64,000 nt of DNA from Flavobacteriales bacterium (GTDB taxonomy: Bacteria; Bacteroidota; Bacteroidia; Flavobacteriales_D; Sanyastnellaceae): NCBI GenBank assembly GCA_029242765.1, contig JAQWTJ010000038.1, positions 91,467-155,466 on the forward strand, read 5' to 3'. Below, piece by piece: positions 53,549-62,164 of the stretch; position 1 is the stretch's first letter; each line of letters begins with the position of its first letter. A program made the translations under genes and the position numbers. Below the pieces are notes generated by a model, which did not search any database, had not been told where the DNA came from, and saw only the letters and a program-made list of their open reading frames with translations.

Positions 53549-54574
53549 TCAGGCTGTCATCAAGAATGTGAAGCGATCCACATTTTTTAAGGCGATGGCC
53601 GTCCCGCGGGCCACAGCGCGCAAAGGCTCGTCGGCTACGTGTACCGGCAATTGCGTCTTATCGGAGATGCGCTTGTCCAGCCCACGAAGCAGGGCCCCGC
53701 CACCGGCGAGGTAGATGCCCGACTTGAGAATGTCGGCCGATAGCTCGGGCGGCGTGTTCTCCAAGCATTTCAAGATGGCGGCCTCAATCTTCGTGATGCT
53801 CTTGTCTAAAGCCCGGGCAATTTCCGAGTAGTTCACCATAATCTCCTTCGGTATTCCCGAGACCAAGTCACGCCCCTGCACTGCATATTCCTCCGGCGGG
53901 TTTTCAAGTTCAGTCAGCGCACTGCCCACCTCAATCTTGATGGTCTCCGCCGTGCGTTCACCAATGAGAATGTTATGCTGGCGTTTCATGTACTCCTCAA
54001 TGTCATTGGTCAATTCGTCCCCGGCCACACGAATATTCGTGTCGGTCACGATGCCGCCCAAGGCGATGACCGCAATCTCAGAAGTGCCACCTCCGATATC
54101 GATGACCATGTTGCCCATTGGTTCGTCCACATCGATGCCAATTCCGATGGCAGCCGCCATCGGCTCGTGAATCAAGTACACCTCCTTGCCTCCAGCGTGC
54201 TCAGCCGAGTCCTTCACTGCGCGCTTCTCCACTTCGGTGATGCCCGATGGGATACAGATGACCATGCGAAGCGAGGGATTGAACCAATTGTGTTTCCTCT
54301 TGATCATGCGAATCATGCCCTTGATCATGTCTTCAGCACTTTGAAAATCAGCAATCACGCCGTCTTTCAAGGGCCGAATTGTCTCAATGTTCTTGTGCGT
54401 CTTTCCGTGCATTTTCTGCGCTTGCCGCCCAATTGCTACGGTTTTATCCGATCGTCTATCCTTGGCAACAATTGAAGGCTCGTCCACCATCGGCTCGCCT
54501 TCATAGTAGATCACCGTGTTTGCAGTGCCCAGATCAATTGCGATCTCCTGCATGAAAAAGTTGAATAGCCCCAT
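53549..54574 (-). CDS. mreB: Rod shape-determining protein MreB
   Basis: Bacterial actin homologue, 341 residues. Phosphate-1 motif EIAIDLGTANTVIYYEGEPMVDEPS, phosphate-2 NMVIDIGGGTSEIAVIALGG, adenosine motif SGIYLAGGGALLRGLDKRI, and the PMAAAIGIGIDVDEPMG segment. Length is normal. It is the first gene of the minus-strand mreBCD-mrdA-rodA unit, downstream of the purH terminator. A clear -7 box was not found in its 112-base upstream region. Confidence 0.97.
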   Translation of the reverse strand: MGLFNFFMQEIAIDLGTANTVIYYEGEPMVDEPSIVAKDRRSDKTVAIGRQAQKMHGKTHKNIETIRPLKDGVIADFQSAEDMIKGMIRMIKRKHNWFNPSLRMVICIPSGITEVEKRAVKDSAEHAGGKEVYLIHEPMAAAIGIGIDVDEPMGNMVIDIGGGTSEIAVIALGGIVTDTNIRVAGDELTNDIEEYMKRQHNILIGERTAETIKIEVGSALTELENPPEEYAVQGRDLVSGIPKEIMVNYSEIARALDKSITKIEAAILKCLENTPPELSADILKSGIYLAGGGALLRGLDKRISDKTQLPVHVADEPLRAVARGTAIALKNVDRFTFLMTA

Positions 54575-54634
54575 CCGCGAAATTTGGCCAATTCAGCGCA
54601 CAAGGCAAGCCCTTGAAACACGATTGACATCAAC

Positions 54635-54667
54635 AAAAAAAAATAATTATCCACCACTTTGGTGAAT
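54635..54667 (-). terminator. Rho-independent terminator after purH
   Basis: On the minus strand ATTCACCA-AAG-TGGTGGAT forms an eight-pair stem (one G-T pair) with a three-base loop at 54667-54649, followed by AATTA and nine T's at 54643-54635. It lies 20 bases after the purH stop and separates purH from mreB. Confidence 0.75.
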
Positions 54668-54686
54668 GCACCATCGGAACGCCAAT

Positions 54687-56213
54687 TCAGTGCTTAAAGT
54701 GTCGGATGCCCGTAAAATACATGGACACCCCGTGGGCGTTACAGAAATCGATGCTAAGACCGTCTTTCACAGACCCGCCCGGTTGAATCACCGCGTCAAT
54801 TCCTGCCGTATGCGCGATTTCCACGCAGTCAGGAAATGGGAAGAACGCATCGCTGGCCATAACCGCTCCACGGAGGTCGAACCCCATACGGCCGGCCTTG
54901 TCGATGGCTTGATTTAATGCATCCACGCGCGAAGTTTGGCCCGTGCCACTGGCCAAGAGTTGGCCGCCTTTGGCCAGGACCACGGTGTTTGACCGGGTGT
55001 GCTTGACGAGTTTGAGGGCGAAGCCGAGGTCGACCAACTGCTCGGCGCTGGCTTGTTGCTCGGTGCGGAGCTCGAACTCGCTGGTTTGCTCCGTTTTGTG
55101 GTCGGGCGCCTGTACGAGGTAGCCTCCCAAAGCGCTGCGAACAATGCGATCGCCTTCAGGGGTCGGCCAAGATTTTTGCACCAGCAACACCCGCTTGCTC
55201 TTCTGAGTCAACAGCGCTTGGGCGTCCGCGTCAAAGTCGGGCGCGATCAGCACTTCGTAAAACAACTTGTGAATGGCTTCAGCGGTTTTCAAGTCGATGG
55301 GGCGGTTGGCTATCAACACGCCGCCGAAGGCCGATACCGGATCACCGGCAAGCGCATCATCGAAGGCCTGTGCGATAGTCGAGCGCGTCGCAATGCCGCA
55401 CGCATTGTTGTGTTTGAGCACGGCAAAAGTGGGCTCCTCATTGCGGAACTCGGCCATCAACGAAACGGCCGAATCAACATCGAGCAGGTTGTTGTACGAC
55501 AAGGCCTTTCCGGCGCGTTGGTCAAAGATGGCGTCGAGGTCGCCAAAAAATTGACCCGGTTGATGCGGGTTCTCACCGTAGCGCAGTTCGCGCCCTATGC
55601 GGTGGTTCACGTGCAATTCGCTGTCTCCGCTGCTGCGCATCCATGTCCCGATGGCCGCATCGTAATGACTCGACACGCCGAATGCTTCGCCGGCCATGCG
55701 CTTGCGGAAGGCCAGATCTGTCGTCGCATTGTCCTGTATTTGCTCGAGTAAATCTCCGTACGAGCGCTGGGATGGAATGACCACCACGTCGTTGAAATTT
55801 TTTGCTGCTGCACGGATCAAGGCGATCCCACCGATGTCGATCTTCTCCACAATTTCTTCGTGCGACCCACCACCGGCAAGCGTCTCCTCGAAAGGGTACA
55901 GGTCCACGACAACAAGGTCCACGGGCCCGATTCCATGCTCGAGCACATCCACATCATCTGAGGCGTGGCCGCGGCGCGACAGAATGCCGCCGAACACAAG
56001 CGGGTGCAAGGTCTTGACTCGCCCTCCGAGCATCTCGGCCGCCCCGGTCACAGACTCCACGCTGGTTACGGGCAATCCCATGGCCTCAATGGCGCGCTGA
56101 GTGCCTCCAGTGGAGAGAATTTCAACGCCAAGCTTAAACAGCTGTTGGACAAGGGGTTCGAGGCCGTCTTTATGAAAAACGGAGATGAGAGCGCGGCTGA
56201 TTTTGCGATCCAT
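54687..56213 (-). CDS. purH: Bifunctional AICAR formyltransferase / IMP cyclohydrolase
   Basis: Last two steps of de novo IMP synthesis. From ATG 56213 the protein has 508 residues; the longer ORF in the track runs into the divergent gene. The N-terminal cyclohydrolase (MGS fold) shows RALISVFHKDGLEPLVQQL, ILSTGGTQRAIEAMGLPVTSVESVTG and GGRVKTLHPLVFGGILSRR. The C-terminal transformylase has LRYGENPHQPGQFF, VLKHNNACGIAT, DPVSAFGGVLIANRPID and FFPFPDCVEIAHTAGIDAVIQPGGSVKD. It is complete. Confidence 0.96.
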   Translation of the reverse strand: MDRKISRALISVFHKDGLEPLVQQLFKLGVEILSTGGTQRAIEAMGLPVTSVESVTGAAEMLGGRVKTLHPLVFGGILSRRGHASDDVDVLEHGIGPVDLVVVDLYPFEETLAGGGSHEEIVEKIDIGGIALIRAAAKNFNDVVVIPSQRSYGDLLEQIQDNATTDLAFRKRMAGEAFGVSSHYDAAIGTWMRSSGDSELHVNHRIGRELRYGENPHQPGQFFGDLDAIFDQRAGKALSYNNLLDVDSAVSLMAEFRNEEPTFAVLKHNNACGIATRSTIAQAFDDALAGDPVSAFGGVLIANRPIDLKTAEAIHKLFYEVLIAPDFDADAQALLTQKSKRVLLVQKSWPTPEGDRIVRSALGGYLVQAPDHKTEQTSEFELRTEQQASAEQLVDLGFALKLVKHTRSNTVVLAKGGQLLASGTGQTSRVDALNQAIDKAGRMGFDLRGAVMASDAFFPFPDCVEIAHTAGIDAVIQPGGSVKDGLSIDFCNAHGVSMYFTGIRHFKH

Positions 56214-56233
56214 GGCGATGTGAAATGAGGCTG

Positions 56234-56241
56234 CAAAAGTA
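56234..56241 (-). promoter_or_regulatory. purH: Candidate -7 box of purH
   Basis: TACTTTTG on the minus strand, perfect TAnnTTTG, 20 bases before the purH ATG. On the plus strand a related TAGTTTCG (56244-56251) stands four bases before the ABC permease ATG, so the 42-base gap may hold two divergent promoters. Confidence 0.45.
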
Positions 56242-56255
56242 CGTAGTTTCGTGCC

Positions 56256-57494
56256 ATGCGAAGGCGTCTTCTTATCGAGAGTTTTATACAAGCGTGGCAG
56301 TCTTTGGTGGCGCACCGCTTGCGCACTTCACTATCACTCCTAGGAGTGATGATTGGAATCTTCATGATATCGGCGGTCTTCTCGGTTGCCGATTCCTTGG
56401 AGACCAATCTCCGCAGTGCCTTTTCGATGGTTCGCAACGATGTTCTTTTTGTAGAGAAGATGCCATGGACCTTTGGCGAGGGCTACCCTTGGTGGAAATA
56501 CGTAACCCGCGCGGACCTCACGCTTGAAGAAGCAGAGCAGCTTGCTGACCGTTTGACGTTGGCGCGTAGCGTAGCCTTTCAATCCGGGGGTTATGCGGAG
56601 GCTTCACGCCTGAACAACAGTAAATCAGACGTCCAGCTTGCGGCCGTTACCCAGAACTACCCCGATGCGGTGGAGTTGGATTTGGCCAATGGTCGATTTT
56701 TCAGCGAGCGTGAAGTTCAAGCCGCCATGCCCGTGGCGGTCATTGGCCATGCGGTGGCCGAGCAGCTCTTTCCTGGCGGCAATGTCATCGGCGGCCAAAT
56801 GAAAGTCGAGGGCCGCCCGGTCCGCGTTGTTGGCCTCTTATCATTTGAGGGCAGTAGCATGATTTCGGGTGGAATGGACGATTTGGTCTTCATACCGGTC
56901 ACCTTCGGCAAGCGCCTGATCAACTTTCGCGCTTTCAAGACCTCCATCTTGGTCAGGGCGCGCCCAGGGGGGTCATTGGAAGCCCTGCGCGGTGAAATCA
57001 CAGCGGCCCTGCGCCCTATCCGTCGGCTCCACCCCCGCGATGAAATTGATTTCGCAATCAATGAAGTGCAGATGCTCACCTCCTTCATCGACAGCATATT
57101 TGCTCAACTTTCCTACGGCGTCTGGTTCATCGGCGCCTTTGCCATACTTGTCGGGTGTTTCTCAATTGCGAACATCATGTTCGTCACCGTCAAGGAACGC
57201 ATGGGCATCATTGGCGTCCAAAAGGCGCTGGGTGCCCGCCGCAGTTTCATCCTCACCCAATTCCTTCTCGAGGCCATCGCTCTTTGCATTTTCGGCGCTC
57301 TTTTGGCCATGTTCTTGCTTGGTGTTATGGTGTTTCTGGTCAACGCCTTCGCTGATGGTTTTACCTTGGAGTTGCGCCCCTCACGCTTTTTGATGGGCTT
57401 GGCCATCGCAGTGGTCAGTGGGGTGTTCGCGGGGCTGGCTCCTGCACTCAAAGCCGCTCGCTTGGATCCGGTCGAGGCGATGCGCTCAGTTTGA
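56256..57494 (+). CDS. ABC transporter permease (MacB/FtsX type)
   Basis: A 412-residue inner-membrane protein with four helices: one near the N-terminus (LRTSLSLLGVMIGIFMISAVFS) and three at the C-terminus (VWFIGAFAILVGCFSIANIMFVTV, FLLEAIALCIFGALLAMFLLGVMVF, LMGLAIAVVSGVFAGLAPALKAARLDPVEAMR). Between them is the periplasmic MacB core domain (ARSVAFQSGGYAEASRL, AVIGHAVAEQLFPGGNVIG). No ATPase gene is adjacent, so its partner is elsewhere. It probably works in mechanotransmission or lipoprotein/lipid export; the substrate is unknown. Confidence 0.9.
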   Translation: MRRRLLIESFIQAWQSLVAHRLRTSLSLLGVMIGIFMISAVFSVADSLETNLRSAFSMVRNDVLFVEKMPWTFGEGYPWWKYVTRADLTLEEAEQLADRLTLARSVAFQSGGYAEASRLNNSKSDVQLAAVTQNYPDAVELDLANGRFFSEREVQAAMPVAVIGHAVAEQLFPGGNVIGGQMKVEGRPVRVVGLLSFEGSSMISGGMDDLVFIPVTFGKRLINFRAFKTSILVRARPGGSLEALRGEITAALRPIRRLHPRDEIDFAINEVQMLTSFIDSIFAQLSYGVWFIGAFAILVGCFSIANIMFVTVKERMGIIGVQKALGARRSFILTQFLLEAIALCIFGALLAMFLLGVMVFLVNAFADGFTLELRPSRFLMGLAIAVVSGVFAGLAPALKAARLDPVEAMRSV

Positions 57495-57547
57495 ATCGAG
57501 ATGTGCTCAGTTTTGAAGCTTTTCTTTGTGCGACGTAAAATCTAGCG

Positions 57548-60130
57548 ATGCGCATTTTTATCTCCGGAGGGCAAGGCCAATTGGCCAATCGGCTCACGCA
57601 AGCCTCTGCGCAAGCTGGCTTTGAGTGCCTGGCCCCCCCGCGTGCTGATCTCGATATTTGCGACGCCGATGCTGTGCGCTTGGCTTTGCGCGACTTTGCG
57701 CCGACGGTTGTCATCAACGCGGCCGCCTACACCGCAGTCGATGCCGCTGAGGCGGACGCCGATGCTTGTTTTTCCGTCAACCGTGATGGCGCCTCTGCCG
57801 TAGCCGCCGCCTGTGCGGCTTTGGACATTGCGCTGATCCACATTTCCACGGACTATGTTTTTTCGGGCGCCTCAACGGCCGGTTTGGCCAGCGAACATCA
57901 ACCCTATACGACTGCGGAATTGCCCGATCCAATCGGCGTGTACGCCCAATCCAAACGCGCGGGTGAGCTGGCCGTTCTCGAGCAGCTGCCCTCGGCCTCC
58001 ATCGTTCGCACCGGCTGGCTCTACGATTTTTCGGGCCGCAACTTTTTTACCTCCATGTGCCGGCTGGCTGAGAGCCGCACCGTCCTTCCCGTGGTGGCCG
58101 ATCAGGTCGGCTGTCCCACCTACGCCGGTGTGTTCGCAGAGGACTTGATCCAATGGGCGGCTCTGTTGTTGAGCGCTCCTTCTAATGCAGCGGGCATCCA
58201 TCACTACGGTCACAGCGGCCAGGCCAGTTGGTTCATCTTTGCTTCGCGCATTCTCGCTCGGGAGCGCCCAGCCGTTGAAGTGCGCCCCATCTCCACGGCC
58301 GAATTCCCCACGGCTGCCCTCCGCCCAGCGTGGTCCAAACTTGACGAGCGGCCCTTCTTCGCGGCTTTGGACCGCTCAGCCATCTCATGGGAGGCGGCCC
58401 TTTCTCGCTGCTTTTCCGATTCCGAAATGGCTGCAGTAAGGGCCATTGCAAGCCGTTGGACCCGCCCGCCCTTTGACGAGGCCACTTCGGCTGAAGTCCG
58501 GGCGTTGCTGGCCTCTGAGAACAACGACCCACTCATCGAGCAGTTTCACACGGATCTGAAGTTCGGCACGGGCGGTATGCGCGGCCGCATGGGTGTGGGC
58601 ACCAATCGAGTCAATCGTTACACCATTGCCATGGCGACCCAAGGCCTGGCGGCATACTTGAAGGCGGCCGGCGCTGCCGAACATGAGATGCATGTGGCCA
58701 TAGCCTTTGACTGCCGTAACAATTCCCCTGAGTTTGCCCAAGTGGCAGCGGAAGTCTTGGCGGCCAATGGCATTACGGCGCACGTGTTTGAGTCACTTCG
58801 CCCTACCCCAGAGCTTTCATTTGCGGTAAGGCAGTTGGGCTGTGCTGCAGGCATTGTGATAACGGCCAGTCACAACCCAAAGGAATACAACGGATACAAG
58901 GTGTACTGGAGCGATGGTGCCCAAGTGGTGTCCCCCCACGACGATGGCATTATTGCCCAGGTTCGGGCCGTCGCCGACATCGACCAAGTGAACTTTGCGC
59001 CCGGATCACCGCTGATTCTTGCTATCCCCGCCTCCCTCGACCTCACCTACCGCCAGTTGCTTGTCGACGCTCGGCTTAACCCCGCTCTGATAGCCGAGGG
59101 CTCAGATCTGCCCATCGTCTTCTCTGCGCTGCACGGCGCGGGGAGTGTGTCCGTTCCTCCAGCTCTTGCGTCTTGTGGGTTTCGTGCGGTTGCTGAAGTG
59201 GCCGAGCAAGCCGATCCCGATGGCAATTTCTCCACCGTGACCAGCCCCAACCCCGAGGAGCCGGCTGCATTGAAAATGGCTATTGATCAAGCGATGCTAT
59301 CGGGGGCTCAAATTGTGCTGGCCACCGATCCGGACAGTGACCGCGTGGGCGTTGCAGCACCGGACTCCACCGGCACTTTCAAGCTCTTCAATGGCAATCA
59401 AATCGGCGCCCTTCTTGTCCACTATGTGCTCGAGCAACGCGACGCCCAAGGCCAGCTTCAGCCGGGCGACTTTGTGGCTCGCACCGTCGTCACCACGCGG
59501 TTAATCGACGCGATTGCGGCCGAATTCAAGGTGGATGTTGCGGTGACCCTGACGGGCTTCAAGTGGATTGCGGCGGCAATCACCGAGCGTGAGAAGGCTG
59601 GCTCGGGGCGGTATTTAGTGGGCGGCGAAGAGAGCTACGGCTATCTCGTGGGTGACGCGGTGCGTGACAAGGATGCCGCAGCCTCAGCGGCTATGATTTG
59701 CGAAATGGCCGACGTTGAGTTCCGCCAAGGCCGCACACTTTGGGACCGCCTTGACGATCTGCACGCCCGGCACGGTCACTACAAGGAGGCGCTGGTTTCA
59801 GTGGTGAAAGAGGGCCGCCACGGCGCCTCCGAAATCACGGCCTTGATGGACGGGTTCCGCTCGGATCCGCCTTCAACACTTGGCGACTCCCCTGTGGTGA
59901 AGGTGATCGATTTGTTGGACGCTTCAAGCGGTTTGCCCTTGAGCAATGTCATGCAGTTCGAAACGGCTGCGGGCGCACTGGTTACGGCCCGGCCTTCGGG
60001 CACTGAGCCGAAAATCAAATACTACTTTTCCGTTCGAAGTGCGGGCGGTCCGGACCTGGCTGACGGCGACATTGGCGCAAGTCTTGACGCTCAAATCGAT
60101 GCACTTCGCAATGAACTCGAGCGGCGCTGA
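57548..60130 (+). CDS. RmlD-phosphohexomutase fusion protein
   Basis: An 860-residue protein made of two complete enzymes. Residues 1-290 are dTDP-4-dehydrorhamnose reductase (RmlD): MRIFISGGQGQLANRL cofactor motif, VINAAAYTAVDAAEAD, HISTDYVFSG and YAQSKRAGE with the catalytic Tyr and Lys. Residues from about 294 are an alpha-D-phosphohexomutase of the phosphoglucomutase type: DLKFGTGGMRGRMGVGTNR, catalytic Ser near 441 in VITASHNPKEYNGYK, metal site ATDPDSDRVGV, sugar loop GGEESYGYLVGD and phosphate-binding RPSGTEPKIKYYFSV. There is almost no linker (ALSRCFSDSEMAAVRA). An internal ATG at 58427 could also start a separate mutase. A mutase supplies glucose 1-phosphate to RfbA, so the fusion would join both ends of dTDP-rhamnose synthesis. 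Confidence 0.9.
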   Translation: MRIFISGGQGQLANRLTQASAQAGFECLAPPRADLDICDADAVRLALRDFAPTVVINAAAYTAVDAAEADADACFSVNRDGASAVAAACAALDIALIHISTDYVFSGASTAGLASEHQPYTTAELPDPIGVYAQSKRAGELAVLEQLPSASIVRTGWLYDFSGRNFFTSMCRLAESRTVLPVVADQVGCPTYAGVFAEDLIQWAALLLSAPSNAAGIHHYGHSGQASWFIFASRILARERPAVEVRPISTAEFPTAALRPAWSKLDERPFFAALDRSAISWEAALSRCFSDSEMAAVRAIASRWTRPPFDEATSAEVRALLASENNDPLIEQFHTDLKFGTGGMRGRMGVGTNRVNRYTIAMATQGLAAYLKAAGAAEHEMHVAIAFDCRNNSPEFAQVAAEVLAANGITAHVFESLRPTPELSFAVRQLGCAAGIVITASHNPKEYNGYKVYWSDGAQVVSPHDDGIIAQVRAVADIDQVNFAPGSPLILAIPASLDLTYRQLLVDARLNPALIAEGSDLPIVFSALHGAGSVSVPPALASCGFRAVAEVAEQADPDGNFSTVTSPNPEEPAALKMAIDQAMLSGAQIVLATDPDSDRVGVAAPDSTGTFKLFNGNQIGALLVHYVLEQRDAQGQLQPGDFVARTVVTTRLIDAIAAEFKVDVAVTLTGFKWIAAAITEREKAGSGRYLVGGEESYGYLVGDAVRDKDAAASAAMICEMADVEFRQGRTLWDRLDDLHARHGHYKEALVSVVKEGRHGASEITALMDGFRSDPPSTLGDSPVVKVIDLLDASSGLPLSNVMQFETAAGALVTARPSGTEPKIKYYFSVRSAGGPDLADGDIGASLDAQIDALRNELERR

Positions 60131-60144
60131 GAAGGCCCGACCCC

Positions 60145-60642
60145 TTAGAAAACCTTCCCCAGATTTAGACTTTCTATAATCGGCAACACCGCCCGGGCGG
60201 AGGTTTCGAGGAAGGGCCAGAGCACCGAGTCGCGAATTTGGTCTTTCGGAATCCAATCTGTACCAACGGTGCTGCGCACCAAAATTAAAATCACGCCCCA
60301 GTATAAGATTGCACGTGCGGCTGCAAACACCACCCCGGCCACCCGGTCCATCCCGCTGAGGGCGGTCATATCGACGAGTTTTTCGACAGTTTTACCTATC
60401 AAATGCACGATGATGACCACCGCGATGAATGTGACGATAAAGGCGGTGATGTCCAGAAATTCAGCGCTGACTTTAAACTCCTTATGAAGGCGTTCTGCGG
60501 CGTACCCAGACCCGTTCAAACCCGCGTAAAGTCCGAGAAACAGTGCGACAAGCGAGGTGGCCTCCATGACAAATCCCTTCCGCCCACCGCGGATTAAGGC
60601 GAGCACTATTGGAATGGCAATGATGATATCAATCCAGTTCAT
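60145..60642 (-). CDS. CvpA-family membrane protein
   Basis: A 165-residue protein with four membrane segments and the CvpA start MNWIDIIIAIPIVLALIRGGRKGFVMEATSL. It goes on with LDITAFIVTFIAVVIIVHLIGKTVEKLVDMTALSGMDRVAGVVFAAARAILYWGVILILV, which is the family core. CvpA is needed for colicin V production in E. coli and more generally affects the envelope; the mechanism is unresolved. It is convergent with the RmlD fusion and divergent from the aspartate kinase. Confidence 0.9.
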   Translation of the reverse strand: MNWIDIIIAIPIVLALIRGGRKGFVMEATSLVALFLGLYAGLNGSGYAAERLHKEFKVSAEFLDITAFIVTFIAVVIIVHLIGKTVEKLVDMTALSGMDRVAGVVFAAARAILYWGVILILVRSTVGTDWIPKDQIRDSVLWPFLETSARAVLPIIESLNLGKVF

Positions 60643-60668
60643 GGGACGGGTTCTTCAGGCTTTGAATT

Positions 60669-60676
60669 TAGTTTTG
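60669..60676 (+). promoter_or_regulatory. lysC: -7 box of the aspartate kinase gene, five bases from ATG
   Basis: TAGTTTTG is a perfect TAnnTTTG. The ATG begins at 60682, so the transcript would begin at or one to two bases before the start codon. The 39-base gap to the divergent cvpA-like gene leaves no room for a longer leader. Confidence 0.5.
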
Positions 60677-60681
60677 CGCCC

Positions 60682-61791
60682 ATGAATTCCCAAACGCTTT
60701 GGTCGGTCCATAAATTTGGGGGTGCATCCGTCAAGGATGCCGACGCGATTGTCAATCTGTACCGCGTTGCATCCACTACCCCTGCCGCCCAACGCGGTGA
60801 CCAGCTTGCCATCGTGGTGTCGGCCATGGGAAAAACGACCAACGCTTTGGAGACGGCCTTAGCCCAAGTGCAGGACGGGGTTTCTCGGCAGGAGGCCTTG
60901 GCTGAAATTTTTGCAGCACACCGGACGGCGGCTTCGGACTTGGGTTTGGGTGAAGACGTGTTGAATGATGCCTTTGAAGGCCTGCTTTCTGCTGAGTTGA
61001 ACTACAATGCATGGGTGAGCTGGGGCGAGCATTTCAGCACGCTTTTGGTGGCGGCATACTTGAACAAGTGTGGTCAGCCCACGCGTTGGCTTGATGCTTC
61101 TGAGCTGATTCGCACGGACGATCGGGCGCAGGCGGCGGTGGTGGACGAGACCGAAACGTCAAAGAACATTGCCTTGGCTGGCTTCGAGGCAACGATGGGG
61201 CAGTTTGGCCCGATGTGGATTGTAACACAAGGGTTTATCGGCGGCTATTTTGGTGCACAAGGGGTGGTGCGCACAACCCTTGGTCGCGAGGGCTCAGATT
61301 ACAGCGGTGCCCTGATTGCTCAAGGGCTAAGTGCTGAGGAACTTACAATTTGGAAGGACGTCCCGGGCATGATGAACTCCGATCCAGCGATGTGGCCGGG
61401 TGCGGTGCGATTGCCGGAAGTGGACTTTGACGACGCCTTGGCCATGAGTCAGGCCGGTGCAGGGGTGATTCACGAAAAGACGGTGCTGCCTTTGAAGAAG
61501 GAGCAGATTGCCTTGCACATCAAGTGTTTTTCGAAGCCCGATGCCCCTGGGACGGTGGTCGGGCGGTTTCCCGGCTTGTGCTACGCTGTGCCGTTGATGG
61601 CATTTATGCGGGTTGAGCCGGAGGGAGCGGGCGCTGAATGCTGGGAGGTGACCGTGCTAAGGGCCACTGCTGAGGAGGCGATAAATGCCGTGGGTGAAAA
61701 GTTCCCGGATTGGGAAATTTTAAAGGTGTCAGAAGGGGTTGACCGTGCGGTGGTCTCGTGCCGAGTCCTTGTTAGTACTCGTCTTCGTTGA
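60682..61791 (+). CDS. lysC: Aspartate kinase, short C-terminus
   Basis: Phosphorylates aspartate, the first step to lysine, threonine and methionine. The 369-residue protein has the kinase motif VHKFGGASVKDADAIVNLY, IVVSAMGKTTNALE, the GREGSDYSGALIAQGL nucleotide site, TIWKDVPGMMNSDP and AGAGVIHEKTVLPLKKEQIALHIKCF. After FSKPDAPGTVVG only about 80 residues remain, with no recognisable ACT repeats. Bacteroidota monofunctional kinases are usually 410-440 residues, so the regulatory part is reduced. Its last 20 bases overlap the convergent DUF2795 gene. asd, the next enzyme, is at the start of the window. Confidence 0.9.
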   Translation: MNSQTLWSVHKFGGASVKDADAIVNLYRVASTTPAAQRGDQLAIVVSAMGKTTNALETALAQVQDGVSRQEALAEIFAAHRTAASDLGLGEDVLNDAFEGLLSAELNYNAWVSWGEHFSTLLVAAYLNKCGQPTRWLDASELIRTDDRAQAAVVDETETSKNIALAGFEATMGQFGPMWIVTQGFIGGYFGAQGVVRTTLGREGSDYSGALIAQGLSAEELTIWKDVPGMMNSDPAMWPGAVRLPEVDFDDALAMSQAGAGVIHEKTVLPLKKEQIALHIKCFSKPDAPGTVVGRFPGLCYAVPLMAFMRVEPEGAGAECWEVTVLRATAEEAINAVGEKFPDWEILKVSEGVDRAVVSCRVLVSTRLR

Positions 61792-61993
61792 AGAAAAAGT
61801 CCTCTTTCGTGGGGTAATCGGGCCAAATATCCTCGATGGTCTCGTAGGAATCATTGTCCCCCTCGAGCTGCTGTAAATTCTCTACAACCTCAAGGGGCGC
61901 GCCAGTTCGCATCGAAAAATCGATGAGCTCATCCTTGGTAGCAGGCCAAGGCGCATCTTCTAAATAGGAAGCAAGTTCCAATGTCCAATACAT
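61772..61993 (-). CDS. DUF2795 family small protein
   Basis: A 73-residue acidic protein: MYWTLELASYLEDAPWPATKDELIDFSMRTGAPLEVVENLQQLE, then a Glu/Asp-rich tail EDFFFNEDEY. The core WPATKDELIDFA-type motif is that of DUF2795, of unknown function and conserved in Bacteroidota. A full TTG-N19-TACTTTTG promoter stands 25 bases upstream. Its 3' end overlaps the aspartate kinase end by 20 bases. Confidence 0.88.
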   Translation of the reverse strand: MYWTLELASYLEDAPWPATKDELIDFSMRTGAPLEVVENLQQLEGDNDSYETIEDIWPDYPTKEDFFFNEDEY

Positions 61994-62018
61994 ATCTACT
62001 GTGTTCGATTCCGAGCGG

Positions 62019-62048
62019 CAAAAGTAATCGGGCCGCTGAATTATGCAA
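62019..62048 (-). promoter_or_regulatory. Promoter of the DUF2795 gene (TTG-N19-TACTTTTG)
   Basis: On the minus strand TTG (62048-62046) and TACTTTTG (62026-62019) are 19 bases apart, the best full match to the Bacteroidota consensus in this window. ATG 61993 follows after 25 bases. Confidence 0.7.
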
Positions 62049-62164
62049 CCTCAATTGTGAATTGGTTGAATTTTCTTGCTCAGAAGGTGCTCAGAGTCAA
62101 TTTTGCTGTCCATACGTAACGCGTTATCAAAGGGTTGCGTTTTAGGCCAATAAGGTCGGCCGAC

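Noticed and set aside
54999-55751. 250-residue plus-strand ORF opposite purH
   Set aside because: Antisense shadow; purH is intact and conserved across the same bases.
62143-62164. GGCCAATA-type motif shared by the ends of rodA, yifB and the adenosyltransferase region
   Set aside because: Three occurrences of an eight-base string in different contexts (one is coding) are not enough to propose an element.
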